Shown: positions 23,815 through 34,740 of the stretch, piece after piece | Layout of the letters: each line of letters starts with the position of its first letter | Position numbering within the stretch: position 1 is the stretch's first letter | Assembly (NCBI GenBank): GCA_013398175.1 | Contig: VZRZ01003118.1 | Coordinates: 66,763-130,762 of the forward strand | Source: Climacteris rufus | Lineage: Eukaryota; Chordata; Aves; Passeriformes; Climacteridae | DNA length: 64,000 nucleotides | Direction: 5' to 3' | Program-made: the position numbers and the translations under genes | The notes under the pieces: model-generated | What the model was told of the DNA's origin: nothing | What the model saw: the letters and a program-made list of their open reading frames with translations, nothing else | Databases searched by the model: none

Positions 23815-26800
23815 ATGGCAGAGGCTCGGCAGGGATGTGAGGGGGAAGGTGGAGGGCTGGAGGCCGAGCTCAGCTGCCCCATCTGCCTGTGCCTGTACCG
23901 GGAGCCGGTGTCGCTGAGCTGCGGTCACAGCTTCTGCCGCCACTGCATCCAGGAGCTGCTGAGAACCCAGCGGGATTCCCAGGGCCCCAACACCTGCCCC
24001 ATGTGCAAGGTCCTCCTGGGGCCCACTGTGGAGCTGCAGAAGAATTTCCACCTGTGCAACATCGTGGAGGCATTTCAGGCCAGCGCTTCCACGGGACAAC
24101 AGGGCCAGGGTTCTGAGAAGGGGAAGACAGAAGGGGCTCCCTGTGATTACTGCCTGGATGAGCCCCAGCCGGCCGTGAAAACGTGCGTGGCCTGCAATGT
24201 GTCCCTGTGCCAGGCCCACCTGAGCAAACACAACGCCAAGGCTTCCCAGCAGGAACACATCCTGGTGGAGGTGGGAGCGGGAGAGGCGGAGGAGAGGACG
24301 TGTCCAGAGCACGGCAAGCTGCTGGAATGCTACTGCCAGGAAGACGGGAAGTGCATCTGCGTGCTCTGCTCCGTGGCTGGGGCCCACAGGACCCACAAGA
24401 TCATCACCATGAAGGAGGGACGTGAGAAACAGCTGGTGAGGAGCTCTTGCCTCCCCATTTGCTCCAAATCCCGGACCTTGGGGAAGGGGGCAGCCGCAGG
24501 AAGGGCAGCGGGGCTTTCACGGGGAATGCGGACGCGTGTGAGGGCAGCCCGGCCGCCGCTCTGGGGCTTTCCTGTGGGCCCCAGCAAGGGACTGGTGCAT
24601 TGTGCTGCAGTTTGCTTTTCATTTCCCCCTGCGTGCTGCCAGAGCAGTGCAGACAGCTAGGGAGAGGGAGAAGAGAGGAGAAAGGTGTTTGTGGCCGGCC
24701 GGGACAAGGGTGGGCCGGTCCCTCAGGGACGTGGCGGAGGCAGCGAGAGCTGCCCCGGCCCTCAGCACTGAGCTGCGGCCCGGGGAGCTGCCAGCCGCCC
24801 TCCCTGGGCAGTTCCTGGCTGCCATTGAGAAGTATTCCTGCAGGGATTAGCAAATCTCTTCCTCCACAGAGCCCCGGGGATGCCACTGCTGCCGAACTTT
24901 GGGTGGGGAAGGGCTTTTCCTGCCCTTGGGCTCCCTCCGTGTTGGAGCGCTGTGGGGATCGGGCTCTGCTCCCCAGTAACCAGCGACAGGATGAGGGGAC
25001 AGGGGAGGCTCAGCTTGGACAGCAGCAGGAATTTCTCCATGGAAAGGGTGCTCAGGCCTTGGCAGGGGCTGCCCAGGGAGCTTTGGAGTCCCCATCCCTG
25101 GAGATGTCCAAGGAAGGCCTGGCCTTCAGTGGCACTCAGGGCTCTGGGCTGGGGACAGGGTGGGCATCGGGCACAGCCTGGACTCGAGGACCTTGGAGGG
25201 CTTTTCCAACCTCAGCGATGCTGGAGTTCCTCCCTCTGCCCCAAGTTTTGTGGAGCCAGTGTCCCAGCAGATCCAAGAGACAAGGGGCCTCCATGTTCCT
25301 GCCTCTGAGTCCAGCTGCTGTCCTTGGAATGCTCCAGAATCAGCTGAGCCTGAAGGGGCAAAATGCATTTCCTCTGTTCACTCACTGCCTTGCATTTGAA
25401 ATTTCCGGGCTCAAGTTAGAGCCCAAGCAAAACCCCTGCAGTTCATGGGCAGAAAACGGCTCAGTCTGGATCTCAGCACAGGTCACAACCTCCTCAGGAA
25501 TCAGCAGGAAGCTTCTCCTGTGCAGGTCCGTGGGTTGCAGACTAACTTCCTCCCTAAGTTACATATCAAAAATTCAGGGCTGCCAAGCAGAGGTGGGATA
25601 GTTTTGACTGTAGCCCTGCTCTGAAGTTCAGTGCTGTCTTTCCTTCTGCCAGGTGAAACTCTCCCACACCATGACACAGCTGAAGGAAGATAAAAGTGAA
25701 GTAGTCACCACCCTAGAAATGCTTCAGAAGAGTGAGAATCAGGTCAAGGTTGGTACCCAGATTATTGCTAATTCAGAGCATCTTCCCTTCACAGTTTGCC
25801 AGCAACAAGTGATGGTAACTGTACCATTAGTAGGAGATTTATAGGAAGGGAAAAGAGTGATTTAAGAACTTCCAGAAGCCAAGCTCTGTCACAACCTTGT
25901 AGCTCCTCTCCCGGAGGAACCAGCTGGGGCATTCCACCCTTTACTCTGGTTGCAGAGACCAGGCTGCAGGACACACAGACCACAGATGGTACATACAATT
26001 ATCTATTTTTAGTTTTCCACCTGTTTAAAAGAAAGAAAACCATTTATAACTGCAAGAACCAATACAATTTTCACATTGGTATCTGAAATTTATCTGATTT
26101 TGTTACTATCCCAGGATTAATGTTCATAAGCCTCTGCATAATCAGAGAGTCTAAGTAAATGCTTATTGTGTGCTTCCTCCTAAAGCCAGCACAAAGGATA
26201 GATACAATCCTAATTGGTAAGCAGAGGCACTAAGATGAAGTGTGGAGTTCCTGAGCCAGGGCCCCTTTTCCTTCTCTCTTCCTTTAGGCCAATACCAAAG
26301 CAGTGACTTCTGAGCTACAAAAGCTGTTTGAAAATATCAAGACAGAGCTTGTTCAGAAAGAGAGGAAGATCCTGAGTGACATTCAATTTAGTGAGGAAAA
26401 ACAACTTGCAGACATTGCCAAAGCAAGGGAGGAAATGGAACAGAAGAGAAAGCAAACTGAGCAGAATCTTCAGTCTTTGCAGAAGATAAAGGAGCAACGA
26501 GATATTTTCCTCTTCTTCAAAGTAAGCAGTGATATTCTGCTTTTCTTCATGGATCTGCCTATTTCTCAGACAACTGCCCTGTCTGAAGTTCACACTAACA
26601 ATATTTTTCCTTCTTTTTCTTTTCTTTTTTTGCCACCCTCTGTAGGAATTGAAAGTGGTGAAAGACAGGTATGTTCCCCTTGAAAACACTTGTTTTCCTC
26701 TTTGAAAACACATGGTGTTGATAACTGGGATCAAACCCAACTGCCTGTGCCCCTCTAAGCTGCCACCCTGTGCTGCAGAGCTGCTCCCCACTCCAGCTGA

Positions 26801-29482
26801 GCCAGAGGGCACCACATCCACACAAGTAACAGGGATGGAGAGACACCTGCTTGCTGTTCCTGTGGTCCCTTTAAATTCCTTGCTGGATTCTGATGCAAAC
26901 CCCTGGCTTGTATTAGCAGAAAAATGTTTTTATCAGAGCTGGAGCCCCTAGGCTGCAGTTTACAGTAACACTGCCTTGGATGCCCATTGATGCCCCTGCT
27001 GCAGCTGAGTTCCCAGGGAGCAGCCTTTGGCAGCACGGGTGAGCAGCTCATTTCCCACCTCGTGTCTGGTCTGTGGACAAGCTTTGTAGCTGGAAAGGTT
27101 GATGATCACTTCTCTTGCAAGTGATAGATTTCATTTGGAACTCACCACAGTCTAAGTGGCACCTGGGTGTCAGCTGCACTTCAGGGCTGCAAAAGCACAG
27201 CAACAGTAAGTCCCAGACCCAGGAGAGGCTTTGCAGCAGCGCTGGAGGCCCCAGCTGCACGAAGGGCTGGCTCAAACATCCACCTGGAACTGGAGATGTC
27301 ACCTCTGTAACTTGGACAGATTCAGGCTGAGTTCAGACTTGCATTGTAGGGAAAACCTGGAATCACCACGTACCCCAGGGCTGCAGCGCAGTCTGGTACC
27401 ACAGCTGTGCTGCAAGTCACATTCTAGGCTGTGGGCTCAAAGCAATTGTCCAGAAACCTGGACACCATTTCATATGTTTGGCATTCTTGTTCTGTCACTG
27501 CTACCCCAGGAAGAGCCTCCCTGCAGCAAGTCAAGGGCCTGTTCACCCGTGGGGATGATCAAAACACCTCCCCCTCTGTCATTATCAGCATTACAGACTT
27601 TCCTGCAGGCTGAGGAGCAAAAGGCATTGCCAGATAAAGAATATAGAACAATTGGCACTGCACCTTCCCCAAGGGCTGCTGACCCAAGGATTCCTGTTGC
27701 CAAAGCCCTCTCCCCTTTGCACCCTGTGTTCTAGTGAGGGAGTGTTACCTTTGGATGCTGACTGGTTTCCCTTGGTGAGGTGACTGTCTGTGCCCCAGGA
27801 TTGCGAGTCAGGAGTGCGGCACCCGGGCGGCGCGGGCGCTGCGGGAGGAGATGGATCCCAGCGGGGCTGCAGGCAGTGCTGGCAGTGGGGTGACAGCGGG
27901 ACTGCTGCAAGTGCAGAGGCTTCCCAGCAGGACTGCAAGTCAGGATTTTGTCACTTGGGTGCCAAGAGCGCGGCAAGTGCAGATGCATCACAAGAAGGTC
28001 GCTGACTTCCAAGGCTGCAGAGAGGGCTTTATGTTGCATCTGGACTCTCTTCTGCGGGACACATACCGTGAGTGGCCCTGCTGACACACTGGGAACAAGG
28101 GTCCCCAATCCTGGCTGGTGGCATCTCCTGCCACCGGGGCCTCAGGGGCTGATGTGGGGTCTTGGGAGTGCTGGAGAGGGGAGGGGGAAAGGGACAGGTT
28201 TTTCTGGCTAACACAGAAGAGGTCTGCACCCAAGCAGCGTAAGGCCACTTTCTCCTCTATCTGATGTGCTTTCTGCTTCCTTCAATGCCCCAAGTTTTGG
28301 CTGCTCAATCCCTCTGTCAAGAGATGTGCTCTTCATTTGCCCAGCCCCATCCCCTCCTAATTCATCTCTGACCATGAGATCCAGGGGTGCAGTACCAAAC
28401 CCTACGCTTGAGTTCATTGCCAGATTTGTTTACCATTATTCTATTTTATTTTTTTTTAGGTACATTCACACGGCAGCTGAACTGGAGCAGGTAAATCCTT
28501 TTCTTTACCTACAAAACATTCCCTGCAAATTTCCCCAGCAGTTGTTCATTTCAGGACCGTGTCCTGTGTTTTTCTGCTTCAGTTCCAAGGACCCCTAAGC
28601 AGAGGCTCAAAGGCTGCCCTTCATCTCAAGAGAAGGAAGTAAGAGCTATTCACACCTCTTATTTTGCTATCAGCAAATTTGATTTGTGTTTTACGAGGCT
28701 CTAACATTCAACACCATTTCTTTACAGCAGAGCTTCAGCTACTGGTATCCCCTCACAATGTAAGAGTTCCAAACTACCAGTTATTCCTCAGCACTCTGGC
28801 CTGGGGCTGTGGGTCTTGCAGAGACAATCTCTCACCTAGAAATGGGATCAGCATTTGGTGCATGTGTCTCCTGTCCTTGCCAGAGTGTGCAGCCTCAGGG
28901 CACAGCCCTGGAAATCAGCACTGGGCAGAAATCTCTGGGAACTCCCCAGAGAAATCATTTCTCTTCAGCCTGAGGGAGACACTTACAAGTTATATGACAG
29001 ATTTTTATGAAATTATTCTTTTAATTGCTGCAACTAAAGTTCAGTTTGTAGATGAGCTTTCCTTCATTCATGAATTCAAAAGAGAATCCTACTCCACTGC
29101 TTTTTAACTTTTGGAGCAAGTCTAGAGTTCTATCATTGAATCAGTGTGTATGTCCATTGATTTGTCTTGTGAGCTCGGTGTTCTGCAGACATACCAGTGG
29201 CTGTGCTCTGTGCAGAACCAGACAGTTACTCAAAACAGGTCAGGGAAAAGAAATACATTTTTCTGAGGCAAGGCAATGGTCTACTTGGAAGCAGCTTGTC
29301 AAAGATGTTAGCAGCATAGCAATAAAATCGTGTTTGATTTTGCAGTAATTGAAACCTTTTTATCTTGTGTATTCCTGCAGCAGAAGAACGGGAAGGACCA
29401 GCTCCTACACAATATAAAGGAGTTTTTCACTTCTCCTAAGGCCAGAAGTAAGGCAGAGGTGAAAACCAGACATCAGAACTGA
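23815..29482 (+). CDS. TRIM-family E3 ubiquitin ligase, second tandem copy; C-terminus unresolved
   Basis: Firm exons: 23815-24435, 25653-25748 (96 nt), 26288-26521 (234 nt), 26646-26668 (23 nt). RING: C21, C24, C36, H38, C41, C44, C61, C64. B-box 1 begins at C110; B-box 2 at C163 (CPEHGKLLECYC). The 96+234-nt exons encode a Lys/Glu-rich coiled coil. Likely further exons: 27799-28067, 28460-28490 and one from 29381. Splicing in phase gives 436 aa with TAA at 29415-29417. Another frame of the last exons (YIHTAAELEQ, QKNGKDQLLHNIKEFF, TGA at 29480-29482) looks more protein-like but needs a one-base phase change and is blocked by TGA at 28003. So either the tail is as spliced, an exon is missing, or there is a frameshift or sequence error. 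No SPRY domain found. Confidence 0.72.
24970..25222 (+). mobile_element. CR1 LINE 3' fragment in intron 1 of the second TRIM gene
   Basis: Contains CCAGTAACCAGCGACAGGATG, GGAATTTCTCCATGGAAAGG, CTGCCCAGGGAGCTTTGGAG and GGAGGGCTTTTCCAACCTCAG in CR1 order. Non-coding remnant. Confidence 0.85.
27796..27993 (+). repeat. Three 66-bp tandem units overlapping a TRIM splice acceptor
   Basis: Units at 27796-27861, 27862-27927 and 27928-27993. The first begins with the CAG of the predicted acceptor. In the frame starting GAT-TGC-GAG they encode 22-residue repeats ending ASADASQ-like. In the conserved ends of units 2 and 3 most differences are at third codon positions of that frame (GCT/GCG, GCT/GCA, TCC/TCA, CAG/CAA). 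Confidence 0.75.
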
Positions 29483-29692
29483 GATGGAAAGAAAAAGTTA
29501 AGTATTACCAAAAATGACTTCTAATACTGAGAACCTGCTAAGTGTCTTGACCTCCCCTTCTACCTTGCATTCAAATCCAGTGTGTAACATATGAACATTT
29601 TAAAAAGAAGTGCTAAGAATTAACAGGAGCATAATAACATTTCCATCTGCTGCTGCCTTGCAAACTGTGGACTGTGTCATCTCATGGGTCTA

Positions 29693-29698
29693 ATTAAA
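29693..29698 (+). terminator. Probable polyadenylation signal of the second TRIM gene
   Basis: ATTAAA about 210 bp after the last candidate stop codon, followed by GT-rich sequence (TTTGTGGTGACTCTGATG). Confidence 0.5.
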
Positions 29699-29719
29699 GT
29701 TTTGTCCTATTCTTTGTGG

Positions 29720-32700
29720 TGACTCTGATGTCATTGTGTGGCTGGCTTGCCAAAGACATGGCTTTAGATCCATGTAAGCAAGGCTGGATGCATTCCTACC
29801 CTCCCCAGGAATGAGCTGTTGAGAGCTCTCTTTGCAGGTGGGCTCCCAGGAAATCCAGGCTGAAGTTCTCTGTGCTTTTCCAGGACTTGTGGCTACAACT
29901 CTGTTGTGTCACTTGTGATAATCAACACGTACCCGACTGCAGGGAGTAAAACCAAACAGACAAATCCATCTCAGATTCAGAGTAAGGTGTCTCCTCGTGC
30001 TTTACATGGACTCTCCAAGCTGTGACGTGTGCTCAGCCCTGGCTCTGCTGCACACATCAGGTGTCAGCAGAAGGGAAAGTGCGTGGCCAAATTTTGGGAG
30101 CTCAGCAGTCGCTCAAGGTGACTTTGCAAATCTTCCTTCCTGTTTGAAGGCAGCAAGGCACAGAGGGCAGCTGCTCTCAAGCACTCCAGGGAGGCCAGAG
30201 AAAGGAGCCTGTCCTTCAGCACTTTTATTCCCTGGGCATTCCTGGGGCTGCCAGCTGAAGGAGCCCCAGCTGAGGCAGCTGCTGCAGCCAGTGCAGTTCA
30301 GCGCTGCTGCTGCACACAGAGCACAGCCCTGCAGACAGCAATACCCAAACGTGGGGTTTGTAATCCTGCTGCAGGCTCACAAAGCTTTGGGATGAAAATT
30401 GATATCTAGGAACATGTAATTTCTGACTTAGAGGCGAAGTTGATGGTGCAGTTTAACTCCCCCACAAATGTGCTTGTTTGCAAAGAGACTGCATGGAATT
30501 TGAGATTTGTTTTATTATTCCATGCCTTGGCCTTGAGCAAGCAAAGAGCTGCAGGACTGGATGAAAGCAATGTAAGGAAACAACACTGAGCCCAGCAGTT
30601 ATTTAACTACATCTTCTACACATCAGCACTCTGAACATTTTATTACCTAATTAGTTTTTGACTCTAGGTGACAATATTGGACCATGACACACACTGAGAG
30701 TGCAGCAATTCTGCACAGATATTTGTGCAGAACACTCCTTCTTGATAGCAGTATAATTGTGACATGCATAGTCCTGATTTATGGACAGAGCTTATTTCTT
30801 TTTGCTATCTTTATGGCTTAAGTATTTTGTTTACCTAAGAACTCTGCCTCATTGCATCTTCCATTTTTTATTATGCCCTCTCCTCTCCACCCACTCCATT
30901 TTTACTTGGCATTTGTCTCATACTTGATGGAAGCATTTAGAGGGGAGGTGAGTGAAGTAGTTCATTTTATGGCTCTTCTTTTTTGGGTTTGCCAACCACT
31001 GAACAATGTGAGTTAAATTAAATGCATTTCAAGCATTAGAACAGGCCTGTTCCTGTTACTTAGTCTGATGGGTTTTCTAAAGAAGGCAGAACTGCCACAT
31101 GTAGAGCTCTGTGTGTGTGTGTGACACTCATCAGGGCCTTCCAAGCCCAGCAGCCCAGGGTGCCCAGATGCCTGGAGGGGGAGGAAGGTTTGTCCCAGCT
31201 CTGACACACAAATGGAACTCGCAGAGGGGAACCAGGCAGTTCCATCTTCTCCATCTCCAAACTGAATGCAACATTATGCACATGCAGGCCTGAATCTCAG
31301 TGAGCTGTAGAGGGAGGGAAGGGCAAGGAGAGGAAATAACTCATTTTTAGCCACTTTCAGCATAACTCAGCCATCCCCCCAGGGAGCTGTACCAGCAGGA
31401 CCAGGGCACTGGGCAGGGAGGTGTCTCCCGGGAGGCAGGAGGCAGGAGGCTCCTTGCACAGGGCTGGGAATGGGGGAATCACAGGCTGCCTTTATCTGCT
31501 GAGTGCTAAAGCTGAGCTGGAAGCCTGGGAAACACTGGGAAGAAGCAGGGAGAGCCACTGCCTGTGGGGTTTATGGACACTGACACCATCCCAGGCAGCT
31601 GCACAGCAATGTGCCAGGGCACCAGGGCTGGACAAGAGCTGCTGGGCAAAAGGCAAGGAGGGAGGGATTCCTGAGCTGCCCAGGAGTACCTGCTTGGTGC
31701 AACAAAGCATTTCCCAAGATTTTGCAGTCTGACAAACTGGTCTGGGGAGGTTTGATATTCTAAAGATGCTGGAGAAGCAGCAGGTTTGCCAGGCAGGCTG
31801 AATGGGATGGGCAGATGGCACCTGCTGGCATTTGTGTGTCAGCAAACCCCAGCTCCTTGGCAGGAGATTCTGGAGGGTGAGGAGCCCACAGGCACATTTC
31901 TCCAAGGCCAAAGGTTCCCTCAGCACAGAAATATATTAACCATAAAACTTAATATACCTCAAGAAGAGGAAAGCAGTTGGAAGGGAAATGATTTAATTAT
32001 CTTAAATATTTGCTTGGATTTTTTCCCCCCATATTTTAGAAAATCAGTCTAAAAGTTAAAAGAAAAAAAAAAAAAGCCTAATTTTTTTTTAGGTCCAGAA
32101 AAAAAAATAATGCTAGGGATTTTCTTCTTTTAAGATCATGTTCCAAGAAGATATTATTTCCCTGTTTCTTCCATGAAGACATGATGTATTTGATGATCCA
32201 AGCTGGTCCACGCCCTATCCCTCTGGAACAAGAGTGAAAATGCTGGAACACCCGTTGTTTGGGGTTGTGATTTCTTACTAGGATTCTGCAGAGTCCCTAC
32301 ACAAAAGGCTTTGAATGCTTTTGTTACAGATGTCACTCCTCCCAAGGATTTGCTCTGGTTGTCTTGGAGTCACCATATACTTCAAACTCAATTAAAACTC
32401 CTGTGGAAGTCCCTAAAGGGATTGGGAAGTCAGAGCCACTGATGCTTTTGACAATGGATAGTCAGGGGAGAGGGAGGGAGCTCTTCTATTTCCTTTGCAA
32501 TTGCCTGTTCCAGTTACCATGACATCTAATAAACCCTCATGGACAAGGTAAATGTTTTTTATGGAAATATTCTGTATTTCTACAGTCAGATTTATAGCAT
32601 TTGTTTAAGACTGAAAGACATGAGCATGAATTCTGCAGGCTTGAAGTTGGCTTCGTTTTCTCCAAGCGTGTGTTGATGGGGTTTTTGACAGCTCAGTGTT

Positions 32701-33050
32701 CCACCTGGAATGCAAATATTGGGCAATGTTTGATTTGGGATGAAACGTCTGCTTTTCTGTGCAAAGGGGGAAGGGAAGGCGGACGAGGCCGGGCATGGCA
32801 CCTCCGACTTTGAACCTCCAGCCCAGAGATAAAAGGGCAGTGCTGAACAGAACCTGGCACTTCCAATACCCACATCGAGGATCCTTCATCCTTCCCAGCT
32901 GGAAGCACCTCCCAGACAGACCCGGACACCGGAGCAAAAGATATTTTATTAATCCTAGTGGTACCCCAGAGCAAAAAGGGGCCAGCAACAGTTCCGCTTT
33001 CCCATCTGCACAAAGCTTAAGCTCACTTTGCCTCAGCTTATCAACCCTAT
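29720..33050. other. Intergenic between the TRIM pair and SLC26A2
   Basis: No gene recognised on either strand. It includes AT-rich stretches (30480-31030, 31930-32160). Mammals have PDE6A between PPARGC1B and SLC26A2; no PDE6-like exon was seen here. Confidence 0.55.
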
Positions 33051-33059
33051 ACTTTCACT

Positions 33060-33402
33060 TTTAAAGTCTGAGCGCCACTTCCCCGCCTGAGTGGTGCTTG
33101 GAGCGAGTCTGTCCGGCTGCTTCCCCGCTGGAGGGCGGCTCTGGCCCGGCGGGAAGCACCGGGAGCAGCGGGAGCAGCGATCCCGCTCCGCTGCAGCCTC
33201 CCCGGGCCCCTCCGGGCTGCGCCACGTGGAACCCACCAGGAAGTGCCCGGCCCGGGGGGCGGAGGGAGCGGCTCTGCCCGGCCCTCCCTGCCCGGCTGGG
33301 GCAGGCGGTGCCTCCGTCCGGCTGTCCGTGTGTCTGTGGGTCTGTCCCTCTGTCCGTCTGCCCGGCGGTGCCAGCGCCCCAGGGCCCGGGGAGCCGCGGG
33401 CG
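33060..33402 (+). promoter_or_regulatory. SLC26A2: CpG island and candidate non-coding exon 1 of SLC26A2
   Basis: Abrupt change to very GC- and CpG-rich sequence with an E-box (GCCACGTGG near 33221) and an Ets-like AGGAAGTG. A good donor, GCGGGCG|GTGAGT, ends at 33402. Human SLC26A2 has a non-coding first exon, and the first coding exon here (39157) has an acceptor upstream of its ATG, which fits. The transcription start is not determined. Confidence 0.5.
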
Positions 33403-33424
33403 GTGAGTGCCGAGGGAAGGGGCG

Positions 33425-34041
33425 GGCAGGGGTCGGGGCGGCTGCGGACCCTGCCCTGCCCCTGCTCCTGTCCCTTCTCCTGCCCCTTCCCATTCTCCTG
33501 TCCCCGCTCCTGCCCCTGCTCACACCCCCGGGGGCGGCTGCGGACCCTGCNNNNNNNNNNNNNNNNNNNNNNNNNNNNNNNNNNNNNNNNNNNNNNNNNN
33601 NNNNNNNNNNNNNNNNNNNNNNNNNNNNNNNNNNNNNNNNNNNNNNNNNNNNNNNNNNNNNNNNNNNNNNNNNNNNNNNNNNNNNNNNNNNNNNNNNNNN
33701 NNNNNNNNNNNNNNNNNNNNNNNNNNNNNNNNNNNNNNNNNNNNNNNNNNNNNNNNNNNNNNNNNNNNNNNNNNNNNNNNNNNNNNNNNNNNNNNNNNNN
33801 NNNNNNNNNNNNNNNNNNNNNNNNNNNNNNNNNNNNNNNNNNNNNNNNNNNNNNNNNNNNNNNNNNNNNNNNNNNNNNNNNNNNNNNNNNNNNNNNNNNN
33901 NNNNNNNNNNNNNNNNNNNNNNNNNNNNNNNNNNNNNNNNNNNNNNNNNNNNNNNNNNNNNNNNNNNNNNNNNNNNNNNNNNNNNNNNNNNNNNNNNNNN
34001 NNNNNNNNNNNNNNNNNNNNNNNNNNNNNNNNNNNNNNNNN
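33425..34041. repeat. GC-rich CCCTGCTCCTG-type repeat with a 491-bp assembly gap
   Basis: Imperfect pyrimidine-rich repeats (CCTGCCCCTGCTC, CTCCTGTCCC) and a repeated CGGCTGCGGACCCTGC precede N at 33551-34041. The gap probably hides more of the same CpG-rich repeat just inside intron 1 of SLC26A2. Confidence 0.75.
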
Positions 34042-34644
34042 GGTAGGAAAGCGGCGGGACCCCGAGGGACCCTGAGAGTCGCGTTCAAAGCCGAAATGTT
34101 TCTCTCGCTTCCCTTTCGCTCTCCCCGGCACCATCAGTGTCTTGGCTTCCAGAGCGCCGCGCTCAGCAAAACCCCGCGGATTCAGGGCTGTACCCAGCGT
34201 CTGGAGTTCTTGCTGCTTGCTCTTCTTGCAGCTCTTTATTACTTTTATTGATTTTTCGTAATTAAAACGCAGCTCAACAACCGACGCAGTGGGTGGGTCT
34301 CTCCTCTCTCCCGCAGCCCTGGGTAAGCTTGGTGGGCACTGCGGGATGCTCTGGGCTGAGCCGGCAGCTGCTGCCCCAGAAATTCCTTTGGGCAGCTCCT
34401 CTCAGCCCATCCTCGCTGCCCAGCACAGCTCCTCAGTGTTCCACCTTTTCCTGCTGAAGGAAAGGCTGGGATAAGGGCCCTGCCTGGGAATAACTTGCTG
34501 AAAGGAGCTCTTGACAAACTCTTCGTGAAGAATCCGGGTGGGATGGAACTGCAGGAGGGATCTGCTTGAGCCAGGGCAGGACAGAACAACCAACACACTC
34601 AGCTGCTCTTTGGAGGTGGCACAGCTTCCCTGGAAGGTCTGGCT

Positions 34645-34740
34645 GCCAATTCCATGGGATGCTGTGGCTGCCAGCAGGGAGCCAATTCCATGGGATGCTG
34701 TGGCTGCCAGCAGGGAGCCAATTCCATGGGATGCTCTCCA
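34645..34740. repeat. 36-bp tandem repeat in SLC26A2 intron 1
   Basis: Two identical 36-bp units (34645-34680, 34681-34716) beginning GCCAATTCCATGGGATGCTG and a third partial unit to 34740. Confidence 0.95.

Noticed and set aside
27609..27734. Possible extra exon of the second TRIM gene (AEEQKALPDKEYR... up to TAG)
   Set aside because: It has a good acceptor (TTTCCTGCAG), but the protein-like frame needs phase 0 while the 23-nt exon leaves phase 2. A phase-corrected donor at 27775 would leave a 24-bp intron, which is too short.
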